From Paenibacillus rubinfantis (GTDB lineage Bacteria > Bacillota > Bacilli > Paenibacillales > Paenibacillaceae): 64,000 bases of DNA. The notes beneath the pieces are model-generated. The model saw only the letters and a list, made by a program, of their open reading frames with translations, had not been told where the DNA came from and made no database searches. Shown one piece after another: positions 1 through 7,805 of the stretch. Every line of letters begins with the position of its first letter. Position 1 is the first letter of the stretch. Location of the stretch: assembly GCF_001486505.1 (NCBI RefSeq), contig NZ_LN909059.1, positions 62,001-126,000 on the forward strand, in the 5' to 3' direction. The translations under genes were made by a program, and so were the position numbers.

Positions 1-147
1 ACTAATTTGATTCGAGATCGTTTCCATCTCGCTAGCGAGGTTCTCAGTAAGGGACTTTTTACTTACAAAATAAAAGATAGCATCATTAGCGAGTAGGATA
101 ATTAGTATAGTAATGAATGAAACCCAAGTCAGGTTCTTGGCTGACAT
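1..147 (-). CDS. N-terminus of a membrane-anchored protein, cut by the window edge
   Basis: Forty-nine codons of a gene that runs off the left edge. It starts at an ATG (147-145) preceded by a strong SD (GGGAGG, about 13 nt upstream), which makes this short open frame credible. The visible protein has a short polar start and then one hydrophobic segment at about residues 9-30. A charged stretch rich in Ser, Glu and Lys follows, as in the extracytoplasmic or linker part of Bacillales sensor kinases, chemoreceptors and similar signalling proteins. That likeness is only inference, because no catalytic domain is visible. It is divergent from the HicB-like gene at 313. Confidence 0.6.
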   Translation of the reverse strand, partial: MSAKNLTWVSFITILIILLANDAIFYFVSKKSLTENLASEMETISNQIS

Positions 148-195
148 TAACAACTACTTACCTCCCAAGTTGCCACTCCCATATGCCTATTTCTT

Positions 196-223
196 TTGCA
201 ATTCAGGGCAAAAATTCTACAAT
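196..223 (+). promoter_or_regulatory. Probable promoter of the HicB-like gene
   Basis: TTGCAA (196-201), a 16-nt spacer and TACAAT (218-223) resemble a sigma-A promoter. It lies about 90 nt before the ATG at 313. Confidence 0.4.
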
Positions 224-312
224 TTAGGACATGAATATTCCTGAATCGTGCCGTGGTGTATAGAATGTGTAATAGGCACACTATCGAAATTGGCAAAGGG
301 GGTCTGGATCAT

Positions 313-816
313 ATGAGTCGCGTTTCTTATTTAGTTATCTTCGAAGGAGACCATGCTGAGTCCAATGTTGCTGCGTTCGTGCCGGCTTTAGACGTAAGCA
401 TCATGGGCGACACATACGAAGAAACACGAACCCTCGTAAAAGAGATATTAAATCAAGAGATCGCGTCCCTTATTACTAGAGGACAAGGTATCCCATCTGA
501 GAGCGCCCGATCGGAAACGATTGAGCTCGCAGGAGAGAGCTACCCTGTTCTCTATGAGTCGAGCAGCAGCGTTGAGCGGTGTACCGCCTACATCCCAGGC
601 TTGCGGGTTCGGATTGCAGGCATGTCCCTTCTGGATGTGCGGTCGAAAGCAAGAACCATCCTTGAATCGGAATTGGCCGAACGGACTACTGCCGGCAGAC
701 CAATGCCGAATGATTTCGTTCGAATCGAGTCGGTTTCTGTCAATCTTCGGCACGCATCGCACATTCTGTTTCGACAAAAAAGTTTCAGGAATGCAGAAGT
801 ATTATACAATATTTAA
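313..816 (+). CDS. Tandem HicB-like domain protein
   Basis: A protein of 167 aa. I chose the ATG at 313 because a GGGGG SD lies about 10 nt upstream; the frame is open further 5' but without a ribosome site. It consists of two similar HicB-like halves. The first (about residues 5-60) reads from YLVIFEGD to the GQGIP end; the second (about 75-145) starts YPVLYES and ends at GRPMP. Both carry the 'F/Y-x-PAL/PGL-x-V' centre and the closing helix typical of HicB antitoxins. HicB normally partners the HicA mRNA interferase, but no HicA-like gene (60-80 aa) is seen beside it. It may be an orphan antitoxin, a regulator or a domain reused for another job. A bidirectional terminator follows. Confidence 0.6.
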   Translation: MSRVSYLVIFEGDHAESNVAAFVPALDVSIMGDTYEETRTLVKEILNQEIASLITRGQGIPSESARSETIELAGESYPVLYESSSSVERCTAYIPGLRVRIAGMSLLDVRSKARTILESELAERTTAGRPMPNDFVRIESVSVNLRHASHILFRQKSFRNAEVLYNI

Positions 817-866
817 TGTGTCATAACTTGTCAAAAAAAGTCGATCCAATTTATTCAAAACAATAG

Positions 867-903
867 AGAGAGGGCAGCGCGGCTGCCCTCTCTTACTTTT
901 TTC
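867..903. terminator. Intrinsic terminator between convergent genes
   Basis: A 12-bp perfect stem (AGAGAGGGCAGC with GCTGCCCTCTCT, loop GCG) is followed by a T-rich run on the plus strand. It separates the HicB-like gene from the 3' end of the minus-strand operon that ends at 904, and can serve both. Confidence 0.85.
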
Positions 904-1290
904 CTATGGGTTTACGTCTTGCTTCCACTCGGTCATCAATGCCCCCACCTCTTCAAAGGATAGTACATCCGGGACGATGCGAAGGAAAGCCGCGTCGAAC
1001 AATAAATCAACGGTTGTGCTGCGAGCTGTGCGACAATAAACGGATTGCATCCATCTCCTCACGATCTCCCTGCGGTCCATCGGAGGGAATGTGACGTGGA
1101 TGCCGGAATGATATGCTCGGACAGAAAGCTGCAGCTTCCTGCCCTCGTCCTTTACACATACACAAATGTACAAATTGCCCGGCTCCGGGCGAAACCGCCT
1201 TACCGAGAGCCGGCAGGCCGCGGCTTTTGGCTTATATGAGCGGTTCGCTGGTATTCGGCTTTGCTCGCCGGCGCGGGCAGCCATGTTCAT
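904..1290 (-). CDS. Hypothetical protein, last gene of the ssb operon
   Basis: About 128 aa. The start is the ATG at 1290, with GGAG 9 nt upstream; a TTG codon directly before it is less likely. The N-terminal 30 residues are basic. The middle holds 'LYICVCVKDEG' and 'YHSGIHVTFPP', and the C-terminal half (from about 70) is helical and acidic. I recognise no family. It is the last cistron of the operon that starts at leader A (about 5.3 kb) and is followed by a strong terminator. It could be read through from the frameshifted gene upstream. Confidence 0.5.
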   Translation of the reverse strand: MNMAARAGEQSRIPANRSYKPKAAACRLSVRRFRPEPGNLYICVCVKDEGRKLQLSVRAYHSGIHVTFPPMDRREIVRRWMQSVYCRTARSTTVDLLFDAAFLRIVPDVLSFEEVGALMTEWKQDVNP

Positions 1291-1331
1291 CAATACCAGC
1301 TCCTATTCACTGTGACGCGCTGAGCGCCACC

Positions 1332-1638
1332 TTATCCGACAGACACAAGCGGCCTGTGATGCTCCATCTCTGACCACTTGCCCCAATAATCCAGCAAAAT
1401 CACTGGACCGTACGTTGTTCCTCCGTTCAAGCCCATATAGAGAAGGTACGGAACCCCTTCCTTTTCCGACCGGTAGTCCGACGGCATGCGAGCATAATCG
1501 CTTCTCAGCATCACCGGCTGCACGAGGACGTCTTCCCCTCGTACAGTCCTCTCATGCAGCTCCCCACGCGCCGCCGCGGCCCAAGCGTACGTCCACCATT
1601 TCGCCTGTCCTGCGATCTACTAATCCGTAATGAATCAT
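1332..1638 (-). pseudogene. Small hypothetical gene with an apparent +1 frameshift
   Basis: A good start exists at the ATG at 1638: AGGAGGGG lies 8 nt upstream and the ATG overlaps the stop of the previous gene as ATGA. Translation gives 28 codons (MIHYGLVDRRTGEMV...) and then a stop at 1554-1552. A second frame, open from about 1610 to the stop at 1332, continues in coding-like style (WTYAWAAA, GELHERTVRGEDV, VPYLLYMGLNGG, LDYWGKW). Joining the two near 1590-1602 gives one protein of about 100 aa. No slippery heptamer is visible there, so this is probably a 1-nt indel (mutation or sequence error), not programmed frameshifting. I do not recognise the family. Confidence 0.5.
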
Positions 1639-1865
1639 TTATTCCCCTCCTGTTCGCACGGGCGCCTGTCATGCTCCTCAACGCATGCGATTTCGATTGC
1701 ATGCAGTCTACCGCCGCGGTCGACGAACGAAAACCACACTTGGGTTTCCACTTCTGAGATTTTGCCGGAAAAATGATCGCCGTTCACCAGTCGAAAAACG
1801 ACGTAGTCTCCTGCCTTGATGTCTTCCAACTTCACCGGATCAATCGAATCGAGCAATGGTTGCAT
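1635..1865 (-). CDS. Small SH3-like hypothetical protein
   Basis: 76 aa from the ATG at 1865, with GTGAGGGG just upstream. It contains a beta-rich core, 'KAGDYVVFRLVNGDHFSGKI', of the kind found in small SH3- or KOW-like barrels, and a basic, polar tail ending PCEQEGNK. Its TGA stop overlaps the ATG of the next, frameshifted gene, implying translational coupling. The function is unknown; the operon context is single-stranded DNA handling. Confidence 0.6.
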   Translation of the reverse strand: MQPLLDSIDPVKLEDIKAGDYVVFRLVNGDHFSGKISEVETQVWFSFVDRGGRLHAIEIACVEEHDRRPCEQEGNK

Positions 1866-1941
1866 CGATACCCCTCACTTTCATTTTTCTAAACTAAAAA
1901 AGGGAATCGCCCGGCACTCGCCAGAGCAATTCCCCTTACCA

Positions 1942-2241
1942 CTACCAATCAAATACCGGGATTCCATCAACGGTCGGGGCGTCGCTATCGAACATCACCC
2001 ACGAACACCCTTCAGCAACCGCAAGCCGTAATATGTCCTGAAGCTCCGAGGGAACCCCATCGAGATTCTTCCCCGCTTCCGGAACCAGAATCCAGTATCC
2101 ATAAATGTGCTTGTCGTAAACGATTAATGTTCCATGCTCGTCACCCGACAGCCATTGGTTCGTTTCCGAACTGATATGCGCGGTTGAGAGCTCAAGCATA
2201 TTCCGGATAGCCGATTTTACTCCCGTTTCTACTGCCCCCAT
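1942..2241 (-). CDS. DUF5983-like small protein
   Basis: 99 aa. The start is the ATG at 2241, 7 nt after AGGAGG; that SD lies across the stop of ssb. The signature 'LSTAHISSETNQWL' (about residues 17-30), then 'YGYWILVPE' and a final 'AEGCSWVMFDSDAPTVDGIPVFDW' half, fit what I recall of DUF5983, small proteins common on plasmids and phages with no known biochemistry. It is tightly linked to ssb. The family assignment is from memory, not a search. Confidence 0.6.
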   Translation of the reverse strand: MGAVETGVKSAIRNMLELSTAHISSETNQWLSGDEHGTLIVYDKHIYGYWILVPEAGKNLDGVPSELQDILRLAVAEGCSWVMFDSDAPTVDGIPVFDW

Positions 2242-2255
2242 GACGTCTCCTCCTT

Positions 2256-2789
2256 TCAAAACGGCAAGTCGTCTTCCGATATGTCGATCGGCCTGCCCTC
2301 ATCCGAGAACGGATCGTAGTCCCTGCTGCCGCGAGACGAATTGTTGCCGCCGTAACTTCCGCCGGCGCCATAGCCGCCGCCAGTACCGTAACCTCCGCCG
2401 GAGCTGCCGCCATAGTTTCCGCCTTCCGCGCTTCGATTCCCGCCGTTACCGCCATTGCCGCCTTCTCGGTTCGGCGATTCCAGAAAGCGTACGTTGTCTG
2501 CGACAACCTCTGTCACGTAAACCCGCTTCCCTTCGTTATTATCGTAACTGCGTACTTGGATGCGTCCTTCAACTGCCGCCAGTCGGCCTTTGCGAAGATA
2601 GTTCGCACAATTTTCCGCGAGCTGACGCCACGTGACGATCGGGATAAAATCTGCCTCCCGCTCACCGCCGTTTGAGGTAAATGGACGGTCTACCGCGAGA
2701 TTGAACTGTGTAATTGCGACGCCCGCCGGCGTGTATCTCATGTCGGGATCTTTCGTCAAGCGACCGATTAGTATAACCCGGTTCAGCAC
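2256..2789 (-). CDS. ssb: Single-stranded DNA-binding protein SSB
   Basis: 177 aa. The OB fold occupies about residues 1-105 (MLNRVILIGRLTKDPD, RPFTSNGGERE, VEGRIQVRSYDN, VRFLES). A Gly/Asn/Ser-rich linker (about 110-160) follows, then the acidic tip DISEDDLPF, the peptide that recruits partner proteins. This is normal length and layout for a Bacillales SSB. The start is a GTG 12 nt after GGAG. SSB coats single-stranded plasmid DNA during replication, recombination and after conjugative entry. It sits between the primase-like gene upstream and the DUF5983-like gene downstream in the leader A operon, so all are probably transcribed together. Confidence 0.95.
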   Translation of the reverse strand: MLNRVILIGRLTKDPDMRYTPAGVAITQFNLAVDRPFTSNGGEREADFIPIVTWRQLAENCANYLRKGRLAAVEGRIQVRSYDNNEGKRVYVTEVVADNVRFLESPNREGGNGGNGGNRSAEGGNYGGSSGGGYGTGGGYGAGGSYGGNNSSRGSRDYDPFSDEGRPIDISEDDLPF

Positions 2790-2821
2790 TTTCTATTCAC
2801 ACTCCACCATGATTTTTTTCC

Positions 2822-4072
2822 CTAACTAAGCAAGGATGATACCTGGGGTACGTAATTTGCTTGAAGCAATTCATCTATGCCCTTCCCAAGCGACACGTCC
2901 CACATCGCCAAACTAAGCGCCATATCGCTTTCTTTAGCGAAAAACTCCGCGCAAAGTTCAAGGGAACGCTGTACTTCCGGTGTCGTAACCGCATCTGCGT
3001 CGTACGCGAGTACGACGTGCCGGCATCCGAGCCGCTTGAGCGGTTCCAACGCCAGTCGGAATGCCCCTGTTCCCGGAATAGCAAGGAACGGTTTGACCAT
3101 CAAATCCGCCGCAAGGTCAGCTTTCAATCCGCCTTCAGTGATCCATACTTCCGAACAATCAATCAGGCCGCTAGGGTCTTCCCCGACGTTCCAGTACGGC
3201 AAGCATGGATGCGGGAGCGCCAAATGAACCGGCAGTGGACCGCCTATGGATGCGCCGTTCGTCTTCGAACCGCTGCTCCACCACCAATACTTCGTCCCTT
3301 GTTCCAGCTTTACACTAAAGACGAATTGCCCGGACTTAGCATGGCAAACCTTTTTATCTTTCTCCGTCAGAATGACCTCAAGGATCTTATCTTGAACACG
3401 AAGCGAGCATCTGGCACGACGTAAACCATTTTCGAGCGGTTCCATCTCTTCCAAGATTTCACCCTTGATAGCCCCCTGCATCGATAATTCCAGCTGGGGT
3501 TTATCCACTCGAATCTGCCATCCGATGATCTCATTGTGAATGGAACGAAACGGGATCATAAGACCCGTATCGCCAGCCATTGTCCAATAAGGACCGTAGC
3601 GTCCCTCGGCCACGAAAAAGCCGGGGACGCCAAGTAGGTCATTATCGGCGCTGAGCCGCCCGATGACGCCTTTCGCAACCTTGAAGCGGTCACGGTCAGG
3701 CATCGTGCGGTACTCGCGCAATCGAATGGCGTTCTCCTCCATCATCCGAACGGATCGCAAATGGTCGGCATGCTTCGCAGAAAGCGTAAGCTCCTTCGTC
3801 AAGGCACGGTAGACGCGATTAAGATGGTAGTCTGGACGCTTCTCGACTGCGTTCGAAACTTCGATCTCAATCTTTTCCCTCGGCACGCGGTCGGTCAGAT
3901 AATGCGTATATTGGCGGCCGATATCGGTGTCTTTGTATTTTTCGGACGGTACCCGCATGCAGTGAACGATGTTTTGGTCCTCGTTAATCCCGCACCAACC
4001 TTTATGACCACAAATCGGGCATTGAGACATAATCTCATACCATCCGACGTGTCTTGTTCTGCGTAGTCTCAT
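2822..4072 (-). CDS. Zinc-finger/toprim (DUF3854-like) primase-like protein
   Basis: 416 aa from the ATG at 4072 (AAAGGGG 7 nt upstream). Near the N-terminus a zinc-binding pattern CPICGHKGWC with a later Cys resembles the CHC2-type finger of phage and plasmid primases. The C-terminal third has a toprim-like fold: 'VWITEGGLKADLA' (Glu of the first strand), 'HVVLAYDADA' (D-x-D) and 'GKGIDELL' near the end. This arrangement matches DUF3854/toprim proteins of mobile elements that prime replication or act with a helicase. No separate helicase gene is in the operon. It is flanked by ssb and an annealing protein, which supports a role in DNA replication or establishment. Whether it makes primers is inference. 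Confidence 0.75.
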   Translation of the reverse strand: MRLRRTRHVGWYEIMSQCPICGHKGWCGINEDQNIVHCMRVPSEKYKDTDIGRQYTHYLTDRVPREKIEIEVSNAVEKRPDYHLNRVYRALTKELTLSAKHADHLRSVRMMEENAIRLREYRTMPDRDRFKVAKGVIGRLSADNDLLGVPGFFVAEGRYGPYWTMAGDTGLMIPFRSIHNEIIGWQIRVDKPQLELSMQGAIKGEILEEMEPLENGLRRARCSLRVQDKILEVILTEKDKKVCHAKSGQFVFSVKLEQGTKYWWWSSGSKTNGASIGGPLPVHLALPHPCLPYWNVGEDPSGLIDCSEVWITEGGLKADLAADLMVKPFLAIPGTGAFRLALEPLKRLGCRHVVLAYDADAVTTPEVQRSLELCAEFFAKESDMALSLAMWDVSLGKGIDELLQANYVPQVSSLLS

Positions 4073-4087
4073 GCCATAACCCCTTTC

Positions 4088-5053
4088 CTACGACACCCGT
4101 TGGTTGTTCTCCAGCTCAGCCTTCAGGTGCGCTTCAACGAGCCGTAGCTGCCCAACGTCAAGCGAATTAAATTTACCGTTGAACGTAATTTTCAGCAGCT
4201 GGGACACTCGATTTTTAAGATACACTTGGTCGAACCCTTTCGTAAGATCGATCAGGTTCCGTACCAATAGATTCTTCGCGTTTGCCGGATCGTCCTGCTC
4301 GTTTCGGTTTTGCGGTTGACCTGGTTGGGTGCCCCCGCTGGCGCCGCGGGAGTTCCCGCCATCGTTCCGACCCGAAGACCTTTCTCCGGATTGCCGGTTA
4401 GCCGCGTTCAATTCTTCGAGCGCCTTCTGCCTCGATAGACCGATGAATATATCCTCGAACGACGTCAATCCGGATCCAATGCAACCATAGCCCGCTTGCG
4501 CAAGCGCGCGACCGACAGCACTCGTTGTTGCATTTTCAATGGGATTTGTCGCATCGACGCCCGTTCCGCCAAACCCAATGACGGCGCGATCGCGGGTCTT
4601 AACTTCCTGACCCCTACGATTGAGTCCTTCGAATACGCACTCGATGACCCAAAAATTGCCGATCTGGTCAGCGTAGGTGTCGAGCTTGTAGCCGCGGCCT
4701 TGTTCGTTGTGGACGTCAATCATCTCGGTAATACGACCTTCAACATCTACGTACGGTCGATACGTTTCGACGAACGTCTTGCCGTTGTAAGACTGCAGCC
4801 CCCGCTTCCGCTGCTCATCCGTGAGAAAGAATTCCTTGTCCCACAGCTTTTCCTTCTGCGACAGCAGGCGAATATGCTTGTGATATTGCTGCGGAACGGT
4901 ATCATAGACATGCTTGATATGGTCGGCTGCCAGCTTCCGTTTTTCGAGCGCCAGTCCGAGAATATGCTCGGCAAGCCCGCCGGCCAGCTCCGTCCTCTGG
5001 TAACCACCGTCACCGTTTTGATGATGTTGCCTGCGACCGTAATTTCCTCCCAT
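4088..5053 (-). CDS. Rad52/ERF-like single-strand annealing protein
   Basis: 321 aa, first gene after leader A. The start is the ATG at 5053, 9 nt after GGGAGG. The core (about residues 90-205) runs from 'YRPYVDVEGRITEMIDVH' through 'FWVIECVFEG', ending in 'NPIENATTSAVGRALAQAGYG'. This 'ENA-x-TSA-x-GRAL' motif is typical of Rad52/Sak/ERF-type phage and plasmid annealing proteins. A Gly/Asn/Gln-rich linker (about 220-260) leads to a helical C-terminal domain. Such proteins bind single strands and anneal complementary DNA, often with SSB, whose gene lies two cistrons downstream. The exact family (ERF or Rad52) is unsettled. Confidence 0.7.
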   Translation of the reverse strand: MGGNYGRRQHHQNGDGGYQRTELAGGLAEHILGLALEKRKLAADHIKHVYDTVPQQYHKHIRLLSQKEKLWDKEFFLTDEQRKRGLQSYNGKTFVETYRPYVDVEGRITEMIDVHNEQGRGYKLDTYADQIGNFWVIECVFEGLNRRGQEVKTRDRAVIGFGGTGVDATNPIENATTSAVGRALAQAGYGCIGSGLTSFEDIFIGLSRQKALEELNAANRQSGERSSGRNDGGNSRGASGGTQPGQPQNRNEQDDPANAKNLLVRNLIDLTKGFDQVYLKNRVSQLLKITFNGKFNSLDVGQLRLVEAHLKAELENNQRVS

Positions 5054-5153
5054 ACATGCATTCCTCCCATAATGGATTTCTATTGCCCCTACGCCTTGCT
5101 AAGTGCTGGTCATGGACTCATGACCATTCCCCCTTCGCCTGTTTATTTCCAAC

Positions 5154-5332
5154 AAAAAAGGCCCATCCGAAGGATGAGCCTCATAAATGGACGCAAAAAA
5201 AGCGCACACGTCTCCCGCATGCACCCACTGCTTCCATTGATACCTATTAGCCTTGACAGCCAACTCCCTCTTCACCGAAAGTATTAGACGGCGAAGAAAA
5301 TACGATTTCAATCTAGTAATGAGTAAATTATA
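5154..5332 (-). promoter_or_regulatory. Leader A: promoter, conserved hairpin and two terminators before the ssb operon
   Basis: On the minus strand a TATAAT box (5332-5327) is followed about 31 nt later by hairpin CTTCGCCG/CGGTGAAG (5296-5270). A GTGCATGC/GTGTGCGC hairpin with seven T follows (about 5224-5193), and then a second terminator, GGCTCATCC/GGATGGGCC with six T (5180-5154). The first gene starts 100 nt further on at 5053. The same order of parts recurs at leaders B, C and D. The -35 is weak (about TTTTCT). A GTG frame overlaps the element (from about 5275 to 5099), but it spans both terminators and I do not call it a gene. Confidence 0.7.
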
Positions 5333-5414
5333 GCATTATTCACTTTTCCAGAAAAGAGGGCGCCCACCCCGCCCCAGGGTGAAGTATAATACTGGTAAGG
5401 CAGGTGACGGGCGA

Positions 5415-6524
5415 ATGACGTTTGAGATGCACTACTTTGGGATGGACAACCTTACCCTTACGGAAACAAAAATTTTGCTTTGGCTGGCAGACACGATTCG
5501 CGAAAACCTAACCCCGTCGCATCGATATGAAGCCGACATTACCAAGTTATCTGAACGCATGGGACACCAAAACGTCAAATACACCGAACTCAAGACGAGT
5601 GTTATTCGCCTTGCATCATCGGAGACCGAAATCCAAGCGGGATCGCTCGTGTTCACAAGGCGCCTGTTTGAGAAGATCGACGCCCCGTCCGGCACAGCGA
5701 TGCTTTACTTCACCTTGCATCCGACGGTCGAGGTCCTCTTCCTCCGGATCGCTCGCATGTTCAATAGCGACGAGATTGATCTGCTCCTCAAAACCAGGAG
5801 TATCTTCACGATTAAGCTCTACTCCCTAATTCGTGACCGCATTTGGTCAGGCGACGTCATTCCAATCGACGAGCTACGGGCGATGCTGGGGATCGCGGAC
5901 CGGTATCCGCGGTACGCAAACTTCAAAGCACGGATTTTGACGCCGGCGACAGAGGAATTGCGGAGTCATTTCGGTCTAACGATCAACTTAGTCGAACACA
6001 AACATGGCGGGGACCGTGTGACGGAAGTCCAGTTCAACCTCGCACGTTACGCGTCCCACGTCCATCTGGATGTCAATCGGGACCAATTCTACGAGGAAGC
6101 GAAGTACCAAGCCGAACAACTGGGGATCAACATGACGCCCGCATTGTACGATAAGTGGATTCAGAAAGGCGAGTACGCCTTTATTGTCGCACTGGACTAC
6201 GTCCGCAGCCGTATCGAGACCATTCGGCTGCCGGTGCCTTATCTGACCAAACTGCTGGATACCGAAGATTACGGGCAGCCACTTAACGGCCTGCAAACGG
6301 ATGAATACCTGCTCCTTCGCGATTTTCTCGACCGGTTCAGAGAGACGGTCAGTCTGACTCCCCTTTTTGTGATCGAGAAGGAATTTCATCGATTCTGTGC
6401 CGAGGCGGGATTGGCAGAGCGCGCCGGCAGCTTATGGGTTAAAGCCTCGGACAAGATCAACAAGGATATCAACGCCTTTATCTCCATGAACCGAAAAAAG
6501 AAGCACCCCCGTCATACGACGTAG
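5415..6524 (+). CDS. Plasmid replication initiator, Rep_3 type (first copy)
   Basis: 369 aa from the ATG at 5415, preceded by AGGTGA. The frame extends to a GTG at 5379, but that would overlap a TATAAT box (5385-5390), so I reject it. Two winged-helix-like halves fit Rep_3 initiators. The first is 'LTLTETKILLWLADTI' to 'LSERMGH'; the second is 'IDLLLKTRSIFTIKLYSLIRDRI' followed by 'IPIDELRAMLGI' and 'FKARILTPATEEL'. Rep_3 proteins bind iterons and open the origin. It is convergent with a second Rep_3 gene, sharing a 13-bp 3' overlap and a terminator. Its own binding sites are not obvious next to it, so it may use the iterons at 7.8-8.7 kb or act as a helper or relic. Confidence 0.75.
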   Translation: MTFEMHYFGMDNLTLTETKILLWLADTIRENLTPSHRYEADITKLSERMGHQNVKYTELKTSVIRLASSETEIQAGSLVFTRRLFEKIDAPSGTAMLYFTLHPTVEVLFLRIARMFNSDEIDLLLKTRSIFTIKLYSLIRDRIWSGDVIPIDELRAMLGIADRYPRYANFKARILTPATEELRSHFGLTINLVEHKHGGDRVTEVQFNLARYASHVHLDVNRDQFYEEAKYQAEQLGINMTPALYDKWIQKGEYAFIVALDYVRSRIETIRLPVPYLTKLLDTEDYGQPLNGLQTDEYLLLRDFLDRFRETVSLTPLFVIEKEFHRFCAEAGLAERAGSLWVKASDKINKDINAFISMNRKKKHPRHTT

Positions 6525-6533
6525 GGGTGCTCC
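6499..6533. terminator. Terminator inside overlapping 3' ends of two rep genes
   Basis: AGCACCCCCGTC and its near-complement GACGTAGGGGTGCT form a stable stem. On the minus strand it is followed by TTCTTTTTT, so it best terminates the second rep gene while overlapping the end of the first. Confidence 0.75.
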
Positions 6534-7753
6534 AACAGGTATTCGTAAATGTCCCGCGCATAGGGGTGTTCAAAATCATCAGATTCAAGCGGCCGTAAAT
6601 TACGGGTCCGCCGAAGATCCAGCGTACGATGAATTTCATCGACAATCTCTTGCGTCATTTCGCTTCGCAGTCTCTTCTCGTCCGACTTCTTTCCGGCCTC
6701 AATCTTCTCCTGGTGGAGTTCGATCAAACGCCGCAGACGAGCATTCAACTGAGGGATCGACGTCTCAAAATCAAAATCGTCTTCATCGTCGTAGCCGGCG
6801 CCGTTATTGACAAAGTCCTCTCGGATCGCCTTCACGATGTAACCGCTTATGTTATCGATATTGGCTTCCTGCTTCGTTTCATATACGTATTGAATATTCG
6901 CTTTTACACGCTCTTCCCCGAAATTCGCGATCAGCTCATCCGCAACCGCCCTACGAACACCGAAACGGGTCAGTAAAGAATAAGCTGTAACGTCGCTCTC
7001 AAAAACCTCCGCACTTTTCTGCAGCAGTTTCTTGCGGTGATTTTGCTTTATGTAACAGGTTATGGCGACCACCTTATGTCCAACCTTTGTTTCCTCAAAA
7101 TCAAAGGAAATATCCGTCTTTTCGGCGAGCTCCTCCTGCGTTTTCAGAAGAACGCGCTGTTTCATGTGGCCGTAATGGGTCAGCTTGTCCGGCTCGATCT
7201 CAAGCAAGTTCCGAAGTTGCTCGATCGTAAACCGCCGTTTTCCAAAGTTCAAATAGCGTTTCAAGAGCTCGTACATCCGAATTGAATACTTGCTCTTTAG
7301 GACCAGCACATTTGCAAGCTTGTATCGGGTAAAATCCTTCTTCAATTTAAGAAGGTACGGTTTCAACTGCGGCGAAAACTCCAACTCAACGAGCCCTTTA
7401 CGGTGATGGTATCGGGAAGCGGAAAGCCAGTTTACTACAAGATCGGATTCTCCGTTGTTCTCACGAATGACCAGCTGCTTTCGCTGCAGCCCCGTAACGA
7501 CATCCCGGATCTTCTTGTAGAAGTTCTTCTCTTGCAGATCGAGGATATCCGCAAATTCCTTTACTTTTATGTGATGCGTCTTGAAGTCTTCGTCATCCGG
7601 CTGGATAAGCGAGATCAGCGTATAGATGATTCGCGATTCCTGCAAGTCGAGGTTAAGGGGCGTTTCAATGAGAACGTTCGACTTCGTAACGATGTATTCC
7701 GGCGATATTGGAGTCGGTGGTCCAAAATCTAATTCTAGTTGCTCAGTAGACAT
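6512..7753 (-). CDS. Plasmid replication initiator, Rep_3 (RepB) type (second copy)
   Basis: 413 aa. The start is the ATG at 7753 (MSTEQLELDFG) behind GGGAGGGG; upstream in-frame codons lack an SD. It is a classic Rep_3 protein. The first winged helix opens 'YIVTKSNVLIETPLNLDLQESRIIY' and has 'KVKEFADILDL'. The second winged helix has 'SKYSIRMYELLKRYLNFGKRRFTIEQLRNLLEI' and 'FKQ/MKQRVLLKTQEELAEKT'. The last 150 residues are an extra charged C-terminal region with 'YDDEDDFDFE'. Its promoter side faces the iteron field directly, so it is the natural partner of that origin, and the iterons probably also repress it. Confidence 0.9.
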   Translation of the reverse strand: MSTEQLELDFGPPTPISPEYIVTKSNVLIETPLNLDLQESRIIYTLISLIQPDDEDFKTHHIKVKEFADILDLQEKNFYKKIRDVVTGLQRKQLVIRENNGESDLVVNWLSASRYHHRKGLVELEFSPQLKPYLLKLKKDFTRYKLANVLVLKSKYSIRMYELLKRYLNFGKRRFTIEQLRNLLEIEPDKLTHYGHMKQRVLLKTQEELAEKTDISFDFEETKVGHKVVAITCYIKQNHRKKLLQKSAEVFESDVTAYSLLTRFGVRRAVADELIANFGEERVKANIQYVYETKQEANIDNISGYIVKAIREDFVNNGAGYDDEDDFDFETSIPQLNARLRRLIELHQEKIEAGKKSDEKRLRSEMTQEIVDEIHRTLDLRRTRNLRPLESDDFEHPYARDIYEYLLEHPYVV

Positions 7754-7805
7754 TCTCTTTCCCCTCCCTTCAAATTTAATATAAAGAACCATTCCCTTAA
7801 TTTCC

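Noticed and set aside
5099..5311. 70-codon frame covering leader A
   Set aside because: Spans two intrinsic terminators and the conserved hairpin; the signal there is RNA structure shared with three other leaders.
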